The notes beneath the pieces were generated by a model, which saw only the letters and a list, made by a program, of their open reading frames with translations, searched no databases and had not been told where the DNA came from. Shown piece after piece: positions 9,299 to 19,182 of a stretch of 64,000 nucleotides of DNA (position 1 is the stretch's first letter; the number at the start of each line of letters is the position of its first letter). The translations under genes and the position numbers were made by a program. The DNA is from Cognatishimia sp. F0-27 (GTDB lineage: Bacteria; Pseudomonadota; Alphaproteobacteria; Rhodobacterales; Rhodobacteraceae), in the NCBI RefSeq assembly GCF_020667845.1, contig NZ_JAFMPQ010000024.1, forward strand, positions 1 through 64,000, written 5' to 3'.

Positions 9299-10789
9299 AT
9301 GAGCGCCCGCTGGCATGGCTTGCTTGAGCCGCAGCTTGCACAGCGGCCCGATGCGCCGGCTTTGCGCGATACGAGCGGTGCCGCGTGGCGCTGGGTCGAT
9401 CTTGATGCGGCGGTCACGGAGATGGCCGATCTGTTGGCCGCGTCCGGTGTGCAGCAAGGGGACCGGGTGCTGATCATCGCCGAGAACTGCGCCGCCGTGG
9501 TGGCCGCATTCTATGCCTGCTCGCGGCTCGGTGCGGCAGCGGTTCCGGTCAATGCCCGCCAGACTGCGGCGGAAGTGGACCGTGTCATCGCCCATGCGCG
9601 GCCCGCGGCGATCCTCGCAACGGACCATGTGTCACAGAACGCGGCCGACCATGCCGAGCGTCTCGGTGCCGCGCCGGTGTCGGGCCGGTTTGGCACGCTG
9701 GCGTTTCGCGCCGCGCGCGGCGATCCCGAAGGCGCGGGCGATGTGGCCGCGATCCTCTACACCACCGGCACCACGGGCACACCCAAGGGGGTGATGCTCA
9801 CCCATGACAATGTGCGCACAGGCGGGCGGCTGTCCGCGGAGCTGCGCGGCATGAGACCGGAGGACCTTGTCTATGGCGTGTTGCCGATCAGCCATGTGTT
9901 CGGGCTGGCGTCGGTGGTCACGGCGGCGACCCATGCGGGCGCGCCGGTGCAGCTGGAGGCGCGCTTCTCCGCCGCGGCGCTCTATGAAGCGCTGCGCGCG
10001 GGGGTGACGCTCTTCTCCGGGGTGCCGCAGATGCACGCCCTGTTGATGCAATACACCCGCGAGCGGGGCTATGACACGGTGCCGTCGGACAGCTTGCGCT
10101 ACGTGTCCTCGGGGGCCGCGCCGCTTGACCCGGCATGGAAGCGCAAGGCGGAAGCCTTCTATGGCGTTCCGCTTCAAAACGGCTATGGCATGACCGAGAC
10201 CACCGCCGGGGTGAGCGCCACGCGCAACGCGCTGGGCGATCCGGATACCTCGGTGGGGCCGGCGCTGCCGGGCCTGGAGGTGCGGATCGACGAGGCCGTT
10301 CAGGGCGGCGGCGGCGGGATCGGAGAGATCCTGACGCGCGGCCCGCATGTCATGAAGGGTTATTTCCGCGATCCGGAGGCGACCCGTGCGGTGCTCGATG
10401 CGCAGGGCTGGATGCATACGGGCGATATCGGGCGGCTCGACGAGGCGGGGCGGCTGCATGTGCTGGGGCGCTCCAAGGAGTTGATCATCCATGGCGGCTT
10501 CAACGTCTTTCCGCCCGAAGTGGAGGCGGCGCTCAACGATCACCCGGAGGTCATCCAGTCCGCGGTGATCGGGCGCCGGCAGGCAGGCGACGAGGATGTG
10601 CTCGCCTTCTGCCAGGTCGCGCCGGGCTCTGCGGTGACGCCGGAGGCGTTGCGCGCCTTCGCGGCGGAGCGGCTGGCAGGCTACAAGCTGCCGGCACGGA
10701 TCGTTCTGGCCGATGCGCTGCCTGCGGCGCCCACGGGCAAGATCCTCAAGCATCGGCTGCTGGAGACGTTTGCGGCGCAGCTGGGGTGA
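9299..10789 (+). CDS. AMP-dependent acyl-CoA synthetase/ligase
   Basis: Adenylate-forming enzyme of 496 residues that activates a carboxylic acid to its CoA thioester with ATP. It contains the P-loop-like LYTTGTTGTPKGV, the adenine motif GYGMTET, the hinge HTGDIGRLDEAGRLHVLGRSKE, and the C-terminal catalytic lysine in PTGKILKHRL. It is the natural first enzyme for the acid imported by the TRAP transporter and the last gene of the cluster. No thiolase is present in the window. ATG 9299 is preceded by only a weak ribosome-binding site. Confidence 0.9.
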   Translation: MSARWHGLLEPQLAQRPDAPALRDTSGAAWRWVDLDAAVTEMADLLAASGVQQGDRVLIIAENCAAVVAAFYACSRLGAAAVPVNARQTAAEVDRVIAHARPAAILATDHVSQNAADHAERLGAAPVSGRFGTLAFRAARGDPEGAGDVAAILYTTGTTGTPKGVMLTHDNVRTGGRLSAELRGMRPEDLVYGVLPISHVFGLASVVTAATHAGAPVQLEARFSAAALYEALRAGVTLFSGVPQMHALLMQYTRERGYDTVPSDSLRYVSSGAAPLDPAWKRKAEAFYGVPLQNGYGMTETTAGVSATRNALGDPDTSVGPALPGLEVRIDEAVQGGGGGIGEILTRGPHVMKGYFRDPEATRAVLDAQGWMHTGDIGRLDEAGRLHVLGRSKELIIHGGFNVFPPEVEAALNDHPEVIQSAVIGRRQAGDEDVLAFCQVAPGSAVTPEALRAFAAERLAGYKLPARIVLADALPAAPTGKILKHRLLETFAAQLG

Positions 10790-11166
10790 GCCGCTTGAGA
10801 GGTTTGCCGTGTCGCAAGTGCCATGGCGCGGCGTGCGCCCCCGGATGTCGCTCGGCGCGATTGGACGGGCGCGCCGTGGCCTGACGAGGCGGGGGCCCTT
10901 GGGGGCCCGACGAGTGGTGGATTGGTGGCTGGAGGTGCGGGGCATGATTGCCCGCGCGGCGCGTCGTGGCGGCAGCGTGGCGCCGACCTTGGCAGGCTTC
11001 GGGACAGGGGCGCCGGGTGCGCCAGCCGGGTCTCGCCCGCGCGGGTTTGCTCCGACAGGAGGACACTGCGCGCGCTGTCATGGCTTGCAACGGGCGCGGC
11101 GCTGGTTTTTATGGTCGCCAAAGAATTGGGCGGAAACGCCCCCTGACCCGACCGGAGCCAAAGCCC
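10790..11166. other. gap with no confident gene
   Basis: 377 GC-rich bases between the acyl-CoA ligase and proS. Open frames exist on both strands but give arginine- and glycine-rich products typical of shadow frames. The only protein-like stretch is a short hydrophobic run ([18 protein letters not shown]) near 11080-11135 in one plus-strand frame, too little to call a gene. A proS promoter is expected here but I cannot point to one. Confidence 0.4.
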
Positions 11167-12516
11167 ATGCGCCTGAGCCGCTATTTCCTGCCCGTCCTCA
11201 AGGAGACCCCGTCCGAGGCACAGATCGTCTCGCACCGCTACATGCTGCGCGCGGGCATGATCAAACAGGCCAGCGCCGGGATCTATTCGTGGCTGCCGCT
11301 GGGCTACAAGGTGCTGCGCAACATCGAGGCCATCGTGCACGAGGAGCAGCAGCGCGCGGGCCATATCCCGATGCTCATGCCGACCCTGCAATCGGCGGAC
11401 CTGTGGCGGGAAAGCGGGCGCTATGACGATTATGGCGAGGAAATGCTGCGGATCAGCGACCGGCATGGGCGCGACATGCTCTACGGGCCGACCAATGAGG
11501 AGCTGATCACCGATATCTTCCGCAGCCACGTGGCAAGCTACAAGCAGCTGCCGCTGACGCTGTATCACATCCAGTGGAAGTTCCGGGACGAGATCCGCCC
11601 GCGTTTCGGCGTGATGCGGGGCCGGGAATTCCTGATGAAGGACGGCTACAATTTCGACCTGACGCAGGAAGACGCGTTGCATGCCTATAACCGCCATCTG
11701 GTCAGCTATCTGCGCAGCTATGAGCGTATGGGGCTTCAGGCCATCCCGATGCGCGCCGATGGCGGCCCGATCGGCGGCGATTACACCCATGAATTCCTCG
11801 TGCTCGCGGAGACCGGCGAATCGGAGGTGTTCTATGACAGCGCGATCACCGATCTGAGTTTTGGCGACCGGGCGATCGATTATGACGACGTGGCCCAGTG
11901 TCAGGCCGTTCTGGAGGAGTTCACCTCGCGCTATGCCCGCACCGACGAGACGCATGATGCGGCCTTGTTTGACGCCGTGCCGGAAGAGCGCCGCCGCGTG
12001 GCGCGCGGCATCGAGGTGGGGCAGATCTTCTATTTCGGCACCAAGTATTCCGAAGCGATGGGCGCCACGGTGCAGACCCCGGACGGGCAGGCGGTGCCGG
12101 TGCATATGGGAAGCCATGGCATCGGTGTGAGCCGCCTTCTGGGTGCGATCATCGAGGCAAGCCATGACGACAAGGGCATCATCTGGCCCGAGGGGGTGAC
12201 ACCGTTCCATTGCGGGATCGTCAACCTAAAATCCGGCGATGCGGCCGCGGACGAGGCCTGCGAGGCGCTTTACGCATCTCTGACCGCGCTGGGGCTGGAG
12301 CCGCTTTATGACGACACCAGCGAGCGGGCGGGGGGCAAGTTCGCGACGATGGACCTGATCGGCCTGCCGTGGCGGATCACGGTCGGCCCGCGCGGGCTCA
12401 AGAACGGCGTTGTCGAGCTGACCTCGCGCCGGACGGGCGAGAGCGAAGAAATGCCCCCCGAAGCGGCCATCGCCAGAATCGGGGAGATTTACGGCAAGCT
12501 ATCGGCTGTGGCATAA
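11167..12516 (+). CDS. proS: prolyl-tRNA synthetase, short alphaproteobacterial type
   Basis: Class II aminoacyl-tRNA synthetase charging tRNA-Pro, 449 residues. This is the short form: the large editing insertion of E. coli ProS is absent, as in most Alphaproteobacteria. It contains the N-terminal [15 protein letters not shown], the [12 protein letters not shown] region, motif 2 around [21 protein letters not shown], motif 3 at [13 protein letters not shown], and a C-terminal anticodon-binding domain with [17 protein letters not shown] lies ten bases before the ATG. A small exported protein follows 20 bases downstream. Confidence 0.96.
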   Translation: MRLSRYFLPVLKETPSEAQIVSHRYMLRAGMIKQASAGIYSWLPLGYKVLRNIEAIVHEEQQRAGHIPMLMPTLQSADLWRESGRYDDYGEEMLRISDRHGRDMLYGPTNEELITDIFRSHVASYKQLPLTLYHIQWKFRDEIRPRFGVMRGREFLMKDGYNFDLTQEDALHAYNRHLVSYLRSYERMGLQAIPMRADGGPIGGDYTHEFLVLAETGESEVFYDSAITDLSFGDRAIDYDDVAQCQAVLEEFTSRYARTDETHDAALFDAVPEERRRVARGIEVGQIFYFGTKYSEAMGATVQTPDGQAVPVHMGSHGIGVSRLLGAIIEASHDDKGIIWPEGVTPFHCGIVNLKSGDAAADEACEALYASLTALGLEPLYDDTSERAGGKFATMDLIGLPWRITVGPRGLKNGVVELTSRRTGESEEMPPEAAIARIGEIYGKLSAVA

Positions 12517-12536
12517 TCGCTCCGAAAGGACCTCGG

Positions 12537-13010
12537 ATGCGTGTGCCTGTCCCAATCTGCCTGTGTCTTGCCATTCTGGCGGCAGGAACGGCTGTGGCAC
12601 AGACCTTTGGTCGCTTTGCCGTGGAGGCGGAGCTGCCGCCGGGCTTTGCCATGGCGCCGCCACCCGAAAACGATGACGGCCGCAGTTTCATCGACGGGCA
12701 GGGCGCGGAAATCCGCGTCTGGGGCCGGTATATCCTTGATACGCTGAGCGAAGACGAGGCCGCGATGCGCACCTTTTACGAAACGCTCGGCGGCGAGGTG
12801 ACCTATCGCGCCGGCGGGCAGGATTGGTATGTGCTGTCGGGCTTTCTGGGCCAGGAAGTGTTCTATGCGCGGGTCGAAGATGGCGAAACCTGTGTGGGCG
12901 AGCATGCACGGGCCTCGGTCCAGATGCGTTACCCGGTTGAGGAGCGCGCCCGGTACGACCCGTTGATTGCGACCTTGTCGGCATCGCTGGGTTTTGGCTG
13001 TGCGGGCTGA
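12537..13010 (+). CDS. small exported protein of unknown function
   Basis: 157 residues with a clear signal peptide (MRVPVPICLCLAILAAGTAVA, cut before QTFG). AAGGA sits well before the ATG. The mature part has a mixed alpha/beta look, two cysteines and no motif I recognise. It follows proS after 20 bases and may be co-transcribed with it and with the DUF2937 gene that follows after 30 bases. A periplasmic location is inferred from the signal peptide. Confidence 0.75.
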   Translation: MRVPVPICLCLAILAAGTAVAQTFGRFAVEAELPPGFAMAPPPENDDGRSFIDGQGAEIRVWGRYILDTLSEDEAAMRTFYETLGGEVTYRAGGQDWYVLSGFLGQEVFYARVEDGETCVGEHARASVQMRYPVEERARYDPLIATLSASLGFGCAG

Positions 13011-13040
13011 GGCCTTGACTGGGGCCGGGGCTGGGGCGCG

Positions 13041-13565
13041 ATGATCCTTGTCCTGCGCACGGCGGCGATGGCAGCGGGGTTAACCGGGGCGGTCGGGCTG
13101 TCGCAATTCCCGGAGTTTTCACAACAATATACGCAACGCCTTGGGGGCGCGGTGGATGAGCTGTCGCGCATCGTGACGCGCCATGAGCAATGGGCGGCGG
13201 ATCGGGGCCTGTCGATGGACGCCTATCTTGCGGCACTGGCCGGCGAAGGGCCGCTTGCGGCGGAGCAGGCGCAGGCGATCGGGCATGATCTGGACCGTCA
13301 TGCGCGGCTGCGCGCGGCGCTCGATGCGTTGGAGGGTGCGGGGCCGTTCACCCGCGCCCGGCTGGCGACCCATATCGGCGACCGGGAGGTTGCGCGCGCG
13401 GCGTTGCAGGCGTTCAGGCCGGCCGTGCCCGCAACGTTCGAAGGCGCGGTTTTTGCCGGGACCGGGTTCCTTGCGGGTTGGGCGGGGCTTTGGGCGCTGG
13501 TGGCCTTTCTGGCGGGAGCCTGGGCCTGGATGACGGGGCCATTCCGCCGCGTGCGGCGGCGCTGA
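13041..13565 (+). CDS. DUF2937 family membrane protein
   Basis: 174 residues. The N terminus is hydrophobic, followed by the diagnostic FPEFSQQYTQRLGGAVDEL, a helical middle, and a C-terminal membrane segment (FLAGWAGLWALVAFLAGAWAWM) ending in a basic tail. This matches the DUF2937 family, whose function is unknown. The middle domain between the two membrane segments may face the periplasm. The ribosome-binding site is weak. It is the last gene of the proS run. Confidence 0.8.
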   Translation: MILVLRTAAMAAGLTGAVGLSQFPEFSQQYTQRLGGAVDELSRIVTRHEQWAADRGLSMDAYLAALAGEGPLAAEQAQAIGHDLDRHARLRAALDALEGAGPFTRARLATHIGDREVARAALQAFRPAVPATFEGAVFAGTGFLAGWAGLWALVAFLAGAWAWMTGPFRRVRRR

Positions 13566-14088
13566 TCGCGGCACCGGAGCGCCATGCGAAAGGGCCATGC
13601 AATGGACGGGCGCTCGTTTATGTCCGGGCCGCCGCGCAGCGTATCGGGAAGGCTGATCCGCGCGGCACAGGACAGGTGAGCGCCAACTGCACGACGGCAG
13701 TGCCGGGCCCCGGACCACGGGAAGGCTGACAGGCCAGACGGCAAGCCTCCCCACAATCCCAGCCGTGAGAGGATGCCCAAAGCCGGTCTGTGACTTGCCC
13801 TTGTCGCGAATCCGCCGGACCGGCGCGGATCTTGGCCGTGCGCGGGGAGGCGGGTTTTGCCGCGTTTGTCTTGCCGTATGCGGCACCGGGCCGCCGGTTG
13901 GTTGCGATCAGGGCGCGGACGGGTTTGGTGCTTGACCGCGCGGCCCATGCCCCGCGACGAGCCCTGCGACGGGGCCCGGGACGGGCCTTGCCACGGGTCC
14001 CGCGACGGGCCTTGCGAAGAGCGGTGAGGCCCGTTCCCGCGCGCGTCAGGGCGGGCGTCGCTGTGCCTTTTGTCAGCCTTTGCGCGCG
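13566..14088. other. gap between convergent genes, GC-rich, with short repeats
   Basis: 523 bases between the DUF2937 gene (+) and glmM (-), which converge here. Nothing gene-like is seen; open frames are arginine-rich shadows. At about 13955-14025 there are diverged copies of a unit like GACGGGCCTTGC. No clear T-tract terminator is visible for either gene. Confidence 0.5.
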
Positions 14089-15447
14089 TCAGGCGTTTGC
14101 AGCGGTGGAGACGGCCTCCACCTCGGCGACGATCCCGTCCACCACGGTTGCAAGAAGGCCCTCATCCTCGCATTCCGCCATCACCCGGATCAGCGGCTCT
14201 GTGCCGGATTTGCGGATCAGCAACCGGCCCTTGCCCTCAAGCTCTGCCTCGGCCTGCGCAATTGCCGCTTGCACGGGCGGGGCGTCGAGCGGGGTCTCCC
14301 CGGCTGCGAACCTCACGTTCTTGAGCATCTGCGGCACGGTTTCGAAGATTCGGGTCAGTTCCGAGGCGGGCTTGCCGCTGCGCACCATCTCGGCAAGGAA
14401 CTGCATCCCGGCCATCAAACCGTCGCCGGTCGTGGCGTAATCAGTCATCACGATATGCCCCGACTGCTCGCCCCCGAGGTTGAAGCCCTTGCGCCGCATG
14501 GTCTCCACCACATAGCGGTCGCCGACCTGTGTGCGTTCGAGATGCAGACCGCGTGCCGCAAGATAGCGCTCCAGCCCGAGATTCGACATCACCGTGGCCA
14601 CCAGCGTGTCGCCCTGCAACCGCGCCTCGGAGGCCCAGCGATCGGCCATCAGGGCCATGATCTGGTCGCCATCGGCGATGCGCCCGGTCTCGTCGATCAG
14701 GATGATGCGGTCCGCGTCGCCATCAAGGCAGATCCCCACATGCGCGCCATGCGCGACCACGGTTTCGGCGGCGATGCGCGGCTTGGTCGATCCGCAATCG
14801 GCGTTGATGTTCATCCCGTCCGGCGCAACGCCGATCGGAATGACTTCCGCGCCCAGTTCCCAGAGCACTTCCGGCGCGGTCTTGTAGGCGGCGCCATTGG
14901 CGCAATCGACCACCACCTTGAGCTTGTCGAGCCGCAGACCCTTCGGCAGCGTCGACTTAACCCGCTCCTGATAGCGGAACCGCCCGTCGTCGATCCGTTT
15001 CGCGCGGCCGATGTTTTCCGGTCGGGCCGGGCGCGGACCTTCATCCACGAGCGCTTCGATCCGGGCCTCGACGGCGTCGGAGAGCTTGAACCCGTCCGGG
15101 CCGAAGAACTTGATTCCGTTGTCCTGCGCCGGATTGTGGCTGGCGGAGATCATGATCCCCAGATCGGCGCGCATCGACGGCGTGAGCAAGCCGACCGCCG
15201 GCGTCGGCACCGGCCCGAGAAGCAGCACGTTCATGCCGGTGGAGGTCAGCCCCGCGGTGAGCGCATTTTCGAACATGTAGCCGGAAAGCCGCGTGTCCTT
15301 GCCGATCACCACCCGGTGCACCCCTTGATGTTCCCGCCGGAAGTGGCGCCCGACCGCAGCGCCGAGCATCAGCGCCATTTCGGCGGTCATCGGGAAGGCG
15401 TTTGCGATGCCGCGCACGCCATCGGTGCCAAAGAGATTGCGGTCCAT
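14089..15447 (-). CDS. glmM: phosphoglucosamine mutase
   Basis: Interconverts glucosamine-6-phosphate and glucosamine-1-phosphate on the way to UDP-GlcNAc for peptidoglycan and lipid A; cytoplasmic. The 452-residue length is normal. It begins [10 protein letters not shown]. The active-site serine is Ser103 in ISASHNP, the metal loop is DGDADRI, the sugar-binding loop GGEQSGH, and the C-terminal phosphate loop [20 protein letters not shown] precedes the ATG. It lies 137 bases downstream of folP on the same strand, the order usual in this family. Confidence 0.97.
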   Translation of the reverse strand: MDRNLFGTDGVRGIANAFPMTAEMALMLGAAVGRHFRREHQGVHRVVIGKDTRLSGYMFENALTAGLTSTGMNVLLLGPVPTPAVGLLTPSMRADLGIMISASHNPAQDNGIKFFGPDGFKLSDAVEARIEALVDEGPRPARPENIGRAKRIDDGRFRYQERVKSTLPKGLRLDKLKVVVDCANGAAYKTAPEVLWELGAEVIPIGVAPDGMNINADCGSTKPRIAAETVVAHGAHVGICLDGDADRIILIDETGRIADGDQIMALMADRWASEARLQGDTLVATVMSNLGLERYLAARGLHLERTQVGDRYVVETMRRKGFNLGGEQSGHIVMTDYATTGDGLMAGMQFLAEMVRSGKPASELTRIFETVPQMLKNVRFAAGETPLDAPPVQAAIAQAEAELEGKGRLLIRKSGTEPLIRVMAECEDEGLLATVVDGIVAEVEAVSTAANA

Positions 15448-15584
15448 TGTGTTTGCTCTCCTTCAGGGATGCACGGTCGTGGGGCTGGCGGCGGCGCGCA
15501 GCGCAAAGGCCGTCCGGTTGGCAGGGCCGGTCCATACGCACAGGCGCCGAGCGTGCCGGGACAACCGCGGAACAGGGGGGCTCA

Positions 15585-16610
15585 TCATGCGTCGTCTTCC
15601 TGCCAGTGGCCATTTGTGACCGCGTTCCACAGCGACAGCGCTTGAGCCGTGGCCAGAACGTCATGCACGCGCAGCACATGCGCACCTTGTTGGACGGCGG
15701 CCAGCGCAACGGCCACGGAGCCGTGGACCCGCACGCCGGCGGGGTTGGCGCCGGAGATCTTCCCTATGAAGCCCTTGCGGGACGCACCCACCAGCAGCAC
15801 GCAGCCAAGCCCGTGAAAGAGCGACAGGTTTTGCAGCAAGGCGAGATTATGCGTGATGTTCTTGCCAAAGCCGATGCCGGGATCGACCATGATCTGGCTG
15901 CGCGGCAGGCCGAGGGCTTCGAGCGCATGGATCTGGGCATCGAGGAAATCGTAGATGTCGAGCAGAAGGTCGTCGTATTGCGGGTTGTCCTGCATGGTCT
16001 GCGGATCGCCGCGCGCATGCATCACGCAGACCGGCAGCATATCGCGCGCGCAATAGCGCGCCAGCATGGGGTCGTAGGTGAAGCCGGAAATGTCGTTCAC
16101 CAGTGCAGCGCCTTCGCGCACGGCGACCTCGGCGACGGAGGATTTGCGCGTATCGATGGAGACCGGGATTGCGAGCGCGCGGCTGACCGCGCTGATCACC
16201 GGTTGGATCCGGGCGATTTCCGCCTCCGCGGGCACGGGTTTTGCGCCCGGGCGGGTGCTCTCGCCACCGACATCGACAATATGGGCGCCCTCGGCCTGAA
16301 GCTGGCGGGCATGGGAGAGCGCGCGGGCTGCGCCGTGGTGCTGCCCACCGTCGGAGAAGCTGTCGGGAGTAACGTTGAGGATGCCCATCAGCCGCGGCTC
16401 GGAAAAGGTGAGCCCGGCCATGGGGGCGCGCGGGGCGCTGAGCCGGTCGCGGACTTCCTTGGGGATTTCAGAGAGCGTCACCGTCCGCGGCTCGCTATGG
16501 CGGGTATGCAGCACCGCCTCGGTAAACCAGCCCGTGCCACCGGCGACGGGAAGCGCGTTGGCGGGGCGTGGGCGGTGATGACGCACAAGGGGGCGGTAAT
16601 ACTCGGACAT
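15585..16610 (-). CDS. folP: dihydropteroate synthase
   Basis: Condenses p-aminobenzoate with dihydropterin pyrophosphate in folate synthesis; target of sulfonamides. 341 residues. The TIM-barrel signatures are present: ILNVTPDSFSDGG, VGGESTRPGA, SIDTRKSSVAE, VDPGIGFGK and LVGASRKGFIG. The N-terminal extension of about 70 residues begins MSEYYRPLV, which I recognise from Rhodobacteraceae homologues and which sets the start at 16610, although the frame is open further upstream. It lies between folB and glmM; a 545-base repetitive gap separates it from folB. Confidence 0.96.
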   Translation of the reverse strand: MSEYYRPLVRHHRPRPANALPVAGGTGWFTEAVLHTRHSEPRTVTLSEIPKEVRDRLSAPRAPMAGLTFSEPRLMGILNVTPDSFSDGGQHHGAARALSHARQLQAEGAHIVDVGGESTRPGAKPVPAEAEIARIQPVISAVSRALAIPVSIDTRKSSVAEVAVREGAALVNDISGFTYDPMLARYCARDMLPVCVMHARGDPQTMQDNPQYDDLLLDIYDFLDAQIHALEALGLPRSQIMVDPGIGFGKNITHNLALLQNLSLFHGLGCVLLVGASRKGFIGKISGANPAGVRVHGSVAVALAAVQQGAHVLRVHDVLATAQALSLWNAVTNGHWQEDDA

Positions 16611-17155
16611 GCCCGGTGCATTGACCAATTCGGCGGCGCAAATCAACCGTCTGGCGGGGGGCACCAGCGTTTTCCCGCCCGCTGCCACGCGCAAGACGCA
16701 CAATATGCCGTGGTGCAAGGGCCCTGAACGGCCCGATCTTGTGAGAATTGTTTCGGATTGTCCGATTTTTGCGACCGGAGCGACAGGCGCGCGCCGCGCA
16801 GCGGGGTCAATGATGGAAGCGGGTGATGCGCGGGGCGGGCAAGATGAGGCCACGTGCGATGGGAGGCGGTGCTCTTGCGATGTGAGCTGGTGTGCCGAGA
16901 ATGCCGCGCCCGGAGGATGCGGTGCGGGGGGGGCATGGGGCGCAGCGGCGATGCAGGGCGCGGCGACGAATGGGGCGCACCAGCGTATGGGACGCACCAG
17001 CGCATGGGACGCATCAGCGAATGACGCGCAGCAGCGAATGGGGCGCACCAGCGATGCGGCGCACGGCGGCTGCGGCGGTGTTCCAGTCCCGTGCGACGCG
17101 CGGCAGGCGCAGGAAGGGCGGAGCGAGGGCGGCGCGCCGCCGCGAACAGCGCGCG
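16611..17155. repeat. folB-folP gap with short tandem repeats
   Basis: 545 bases without a supportable gene. Between about 16960 and 17065 the sequence repeats a unit of about 17-19 bases around GAATGGGGCGCACCAGC, with five or more diverged copies. The rest is GC-rich with no clear signals. Open frames here give arginine-rich products and are probably shadows. Confidence 0.55.
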
Positions 17156-18118
17156 TCAGACCAGGGGCGCACCAAGCGGCACGTGCCGCATCGGGCAGCC
17201 CGGATCGCGGGCGGGTGCTGCGCCGGGTGAGGCAGGGTCCGGGTCGCCCAGAACGATCATCTCGCGCGCCTCGATTTCCGCGGCAAACCACGCGGTGAGC
17301 GACACGGCGTCATCGGTGGCCACGGCAGGCGGGTCCACCGCGTCGAGAACGATCTTGGACGGCGCCCAGACGCTGATCTGGCCGTTTTTCATCGCCCAGT
17401 CGAGTTCGGTCCGGCTGCCGACCACCTTGCAGCGTGCGTCGCGCGCGGCAAGGCTCCAGCCATTCTGTTCCATGGCCAGAAGGTCAATACGACGCTGGGT
17501 CATCCGATGTCCGGTGCGGGGGCGGGCGATGTCTGGCAGGCCGACGCAGAGGATCACGGGCATCTCCGCTGCGGCCAGCGCGTCGATCCAGTCGCCAAGA
17601 CGGGGATCGGCGATGGCGGCGTTCGACAGCAACACGAGCCGGGGCGCGGGACGCTCGACCGCCACCTCCGAAGCAAGCGTGTTGAGGTGGTCGGCAAAGT
17701 CGCGTCGTGTGCGCACGATTTCGACCCCGAGCGCGCCGGGGCCACGATCGAGCTTTTCCACGCGGACAAAGGCGCGCATGGCCATCGGTTCAAGCAGGAT
17801 ACGTTCCGCGATCCGTTCGGACAGTGTTTCGAGAAGATTGAGCCGTTCGGCGGAAAGCTCGTGGGCAATCGCCTCGGTCACCCGGTCGTAGGACAGGATC
17901 CGGTCCACATCATCGTCCAGCGCGTTGCTGGCGGGGCGCACCTCGACAACAACATTGAACCGCAGTCTTTGCGTCTTGCCGCGTTCGGCCTGAAACGCGC
18001 CAATTTCCGCCTCGACGATGTGGTCGCGCAAGGAGATCCGGTCGCGCGGCGCATCGGAGGCCGTTGCAATGGCGCGCTCGGCGGGGTGCGCAAAGGCAAG
18101 GCGAATGTCATCGGCCAT
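17156..18118 (-). CDS. folB: dihydroneopterin aldolase fused to an amino-acid-kinase-like domain
   Basis: 320 residues. The first part (about 20-130, from ISLRDHIVEAEIGAF to VRVEKLDRGP) is a FolB-type aldolase domain that converts dihydroneopterin to 6-hydroxymethyldihydropterin. The second part (about 150-320) looks like an amino-acid-kinase (AAK) fold: RLGDWIDALAA, then RMTQRRIDLLAMEQNGW, then DDAVSLTAWFAAEIEA. The glycine-rich nucleotide loops expected there are replaced (SNAAI, GLPDIARP), so it is probably not an active kinase. GGAG precedes ATG 18118. folP and glmM lie downstream. The kinase-like reading is my comparison from memory. Confidence 0.85.
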   Translation of the reverse strand: MADDIRLAFAHPAERAIATASDAPRDRISLRDHIVEAEIGAFQAERGKTQRLRFNVVVEVRPASNALDDDVDRILSYDRVTEAIAHELSAERLNLLETLSERIAERILLEPMAMRAFVRVEKLDRGPGALGVEIVRTRRDFADHLNTLASEVAVERPAPRLVLLSNAAIADPRLGDWIDALAAAEMPVILCVGLPDIARPRTGHRMTQRRIDLLAMEQNGWSLAARDARCKVVGSRTELDWAMKNGQISVWAPSKIVLDAVDPPAVATDDAVSLTAWFAAEIEAREMIVLGDPDPASPGAAPARDPGCPMRHVPLGAPLV

Positions 18119-18396
18119 GACGGCTCCGTGGTTGGCGTGGGTCCGCCCCTGTCTAGGGCATTCGCGCCAAGCCTGCCAGCACCGGAACCGGCATCGTGGT
18201 CGCGCCTTGCGACCTTTCAGGTGCCTGTGAGGGCCGGCGCACGGCCGCGCGCGCACGGTCTGGGGGATGTCCGCCGCGTGTGCAGGCGCGGGGCTGGACG
18301 GGCCGGATCCCTTGCCAAAGAAGCGGGAGTCGCGGGTTATTCGGAGTCGATTATAGCTATTGTTTATAGACGCTTACGGCGCGATCTTCACCTAAA

Positions 18397-19029
18397 TCAG
18401 CCTTTTGCGGACCGCCAAGTGTGTCGATAGAAAATATGGCTGTCGATGCGCGCGGTGCGGGTGTATTTGCGCGCCCATGACGGGCTCACGGCGGTTGTGT
18501 GGTAATGCGTGGCGCCTTCGGTCTGTTTCGGGGCGAGACCGTCCAGCACGGCCTTGGCGATCTTGCCAACGCGATTCCACGCGCGCTTTTCATTGATGCG
18601 TTCGGGCACACCATCGCAGGTATAGGTGAACTGGCAGGCATATTTGCGGCCCGTGCCCTGATTGATCACGCCGCAGACCGTATCGGGGAAGCGCTCGCTT
18701 CTGACGCGGTTGAGAATGACCTCGGCGACCGCGAATTGGCCCTTCACGCTTTCGCCGCGCGCCTCGAAATACAACGCCTCGGCAAGGCAGCGCCATTCTG
18801 CGCCCCCTTTGGCGATTGGCTGCTTTGCGATCCACTCGCGGGTCATCCGGAGCTTGCGCGGGCTCGTCGAGGCTGCGGGGATCACCAGATTGTTGAGATG
18901 TCCGTCTTTTGCGGTGCCCAGCTGTTTGCTCTCATAGGCGATAAGGTTCTTGGCCATTATCGACCCTTCGGCAAATGCAGGCGTGCTCAAGCACAAGGCT
19001 GCAAGGCATACAGTCACAATTCTCAACAT
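18397..19029 (-). CDS. cell wall hydrolase, SleB/Hydrolase_2 family
   Basis: 210-residue exported enzyme with a signal peptide (MLRIVTVCLAALCLSTPAFA). The catalytic region has the family pattern CLAEALYFEARGES, then AVAEVILNRVRSERFPDTVCGVINQG and GATHYHT. The glutamate of YFEARGE is the expected catalytic residue. Members cleave peptidoglycan, as in spore-cortex SleB; here it probably acts in wall remodelling in the periplasm. It is flanked by a 278-base gap before folB and 153 bases before the PPDK-like gene, and is probably monocistronic. Confidence 0.9.
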   Translation of the reverse strand: MLRIVTVCLAALCLSTPAFAEGSIMAKNLIAYESKQLGTAKDGHLNNLVIPAASTSPRKLRMTREWIAKQPIAKGGAEWRCLAEALYFEARGESVKGQFAVAEVILNRVRSERFPDTVCGVINQGTGRKYACQFTYTCDGVPERINEKRAWNRVGKIAKAVLDGLAPKQTEGATHYHTTAVSPSWARKYTRTARIDSHIFYRHTWRSAKG

Positions 19030-19182
19030 GTCTCATCTCATCGGTGGTGGCAGCGATGTCTGGGCGCCGATTGTGGCAGCCGGGGCCAAGACCGCCGATG
19101 TGATATAGAAAAAGCGTCATATGGTAAATCGCAATCAAATGCGGTTTTTGCATTGTCAAACGCAAAATCTTGGGGCTGTGGA

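Noticed and set aside
9036-9302. 88-codon frame between the second dehydrogenase and the ligase as a protein gene
   Set aside because: Composition is that of GC-rich spacer and there are no motifs; kept only as a bridging frame.
7792-9477. 561-codon minus-strand open frame opposite the second acyl-CoA dehydrogenase
   Set aside because: Antisense shadow of a clear gene; Arg/His-rich product with no recognisable domain.
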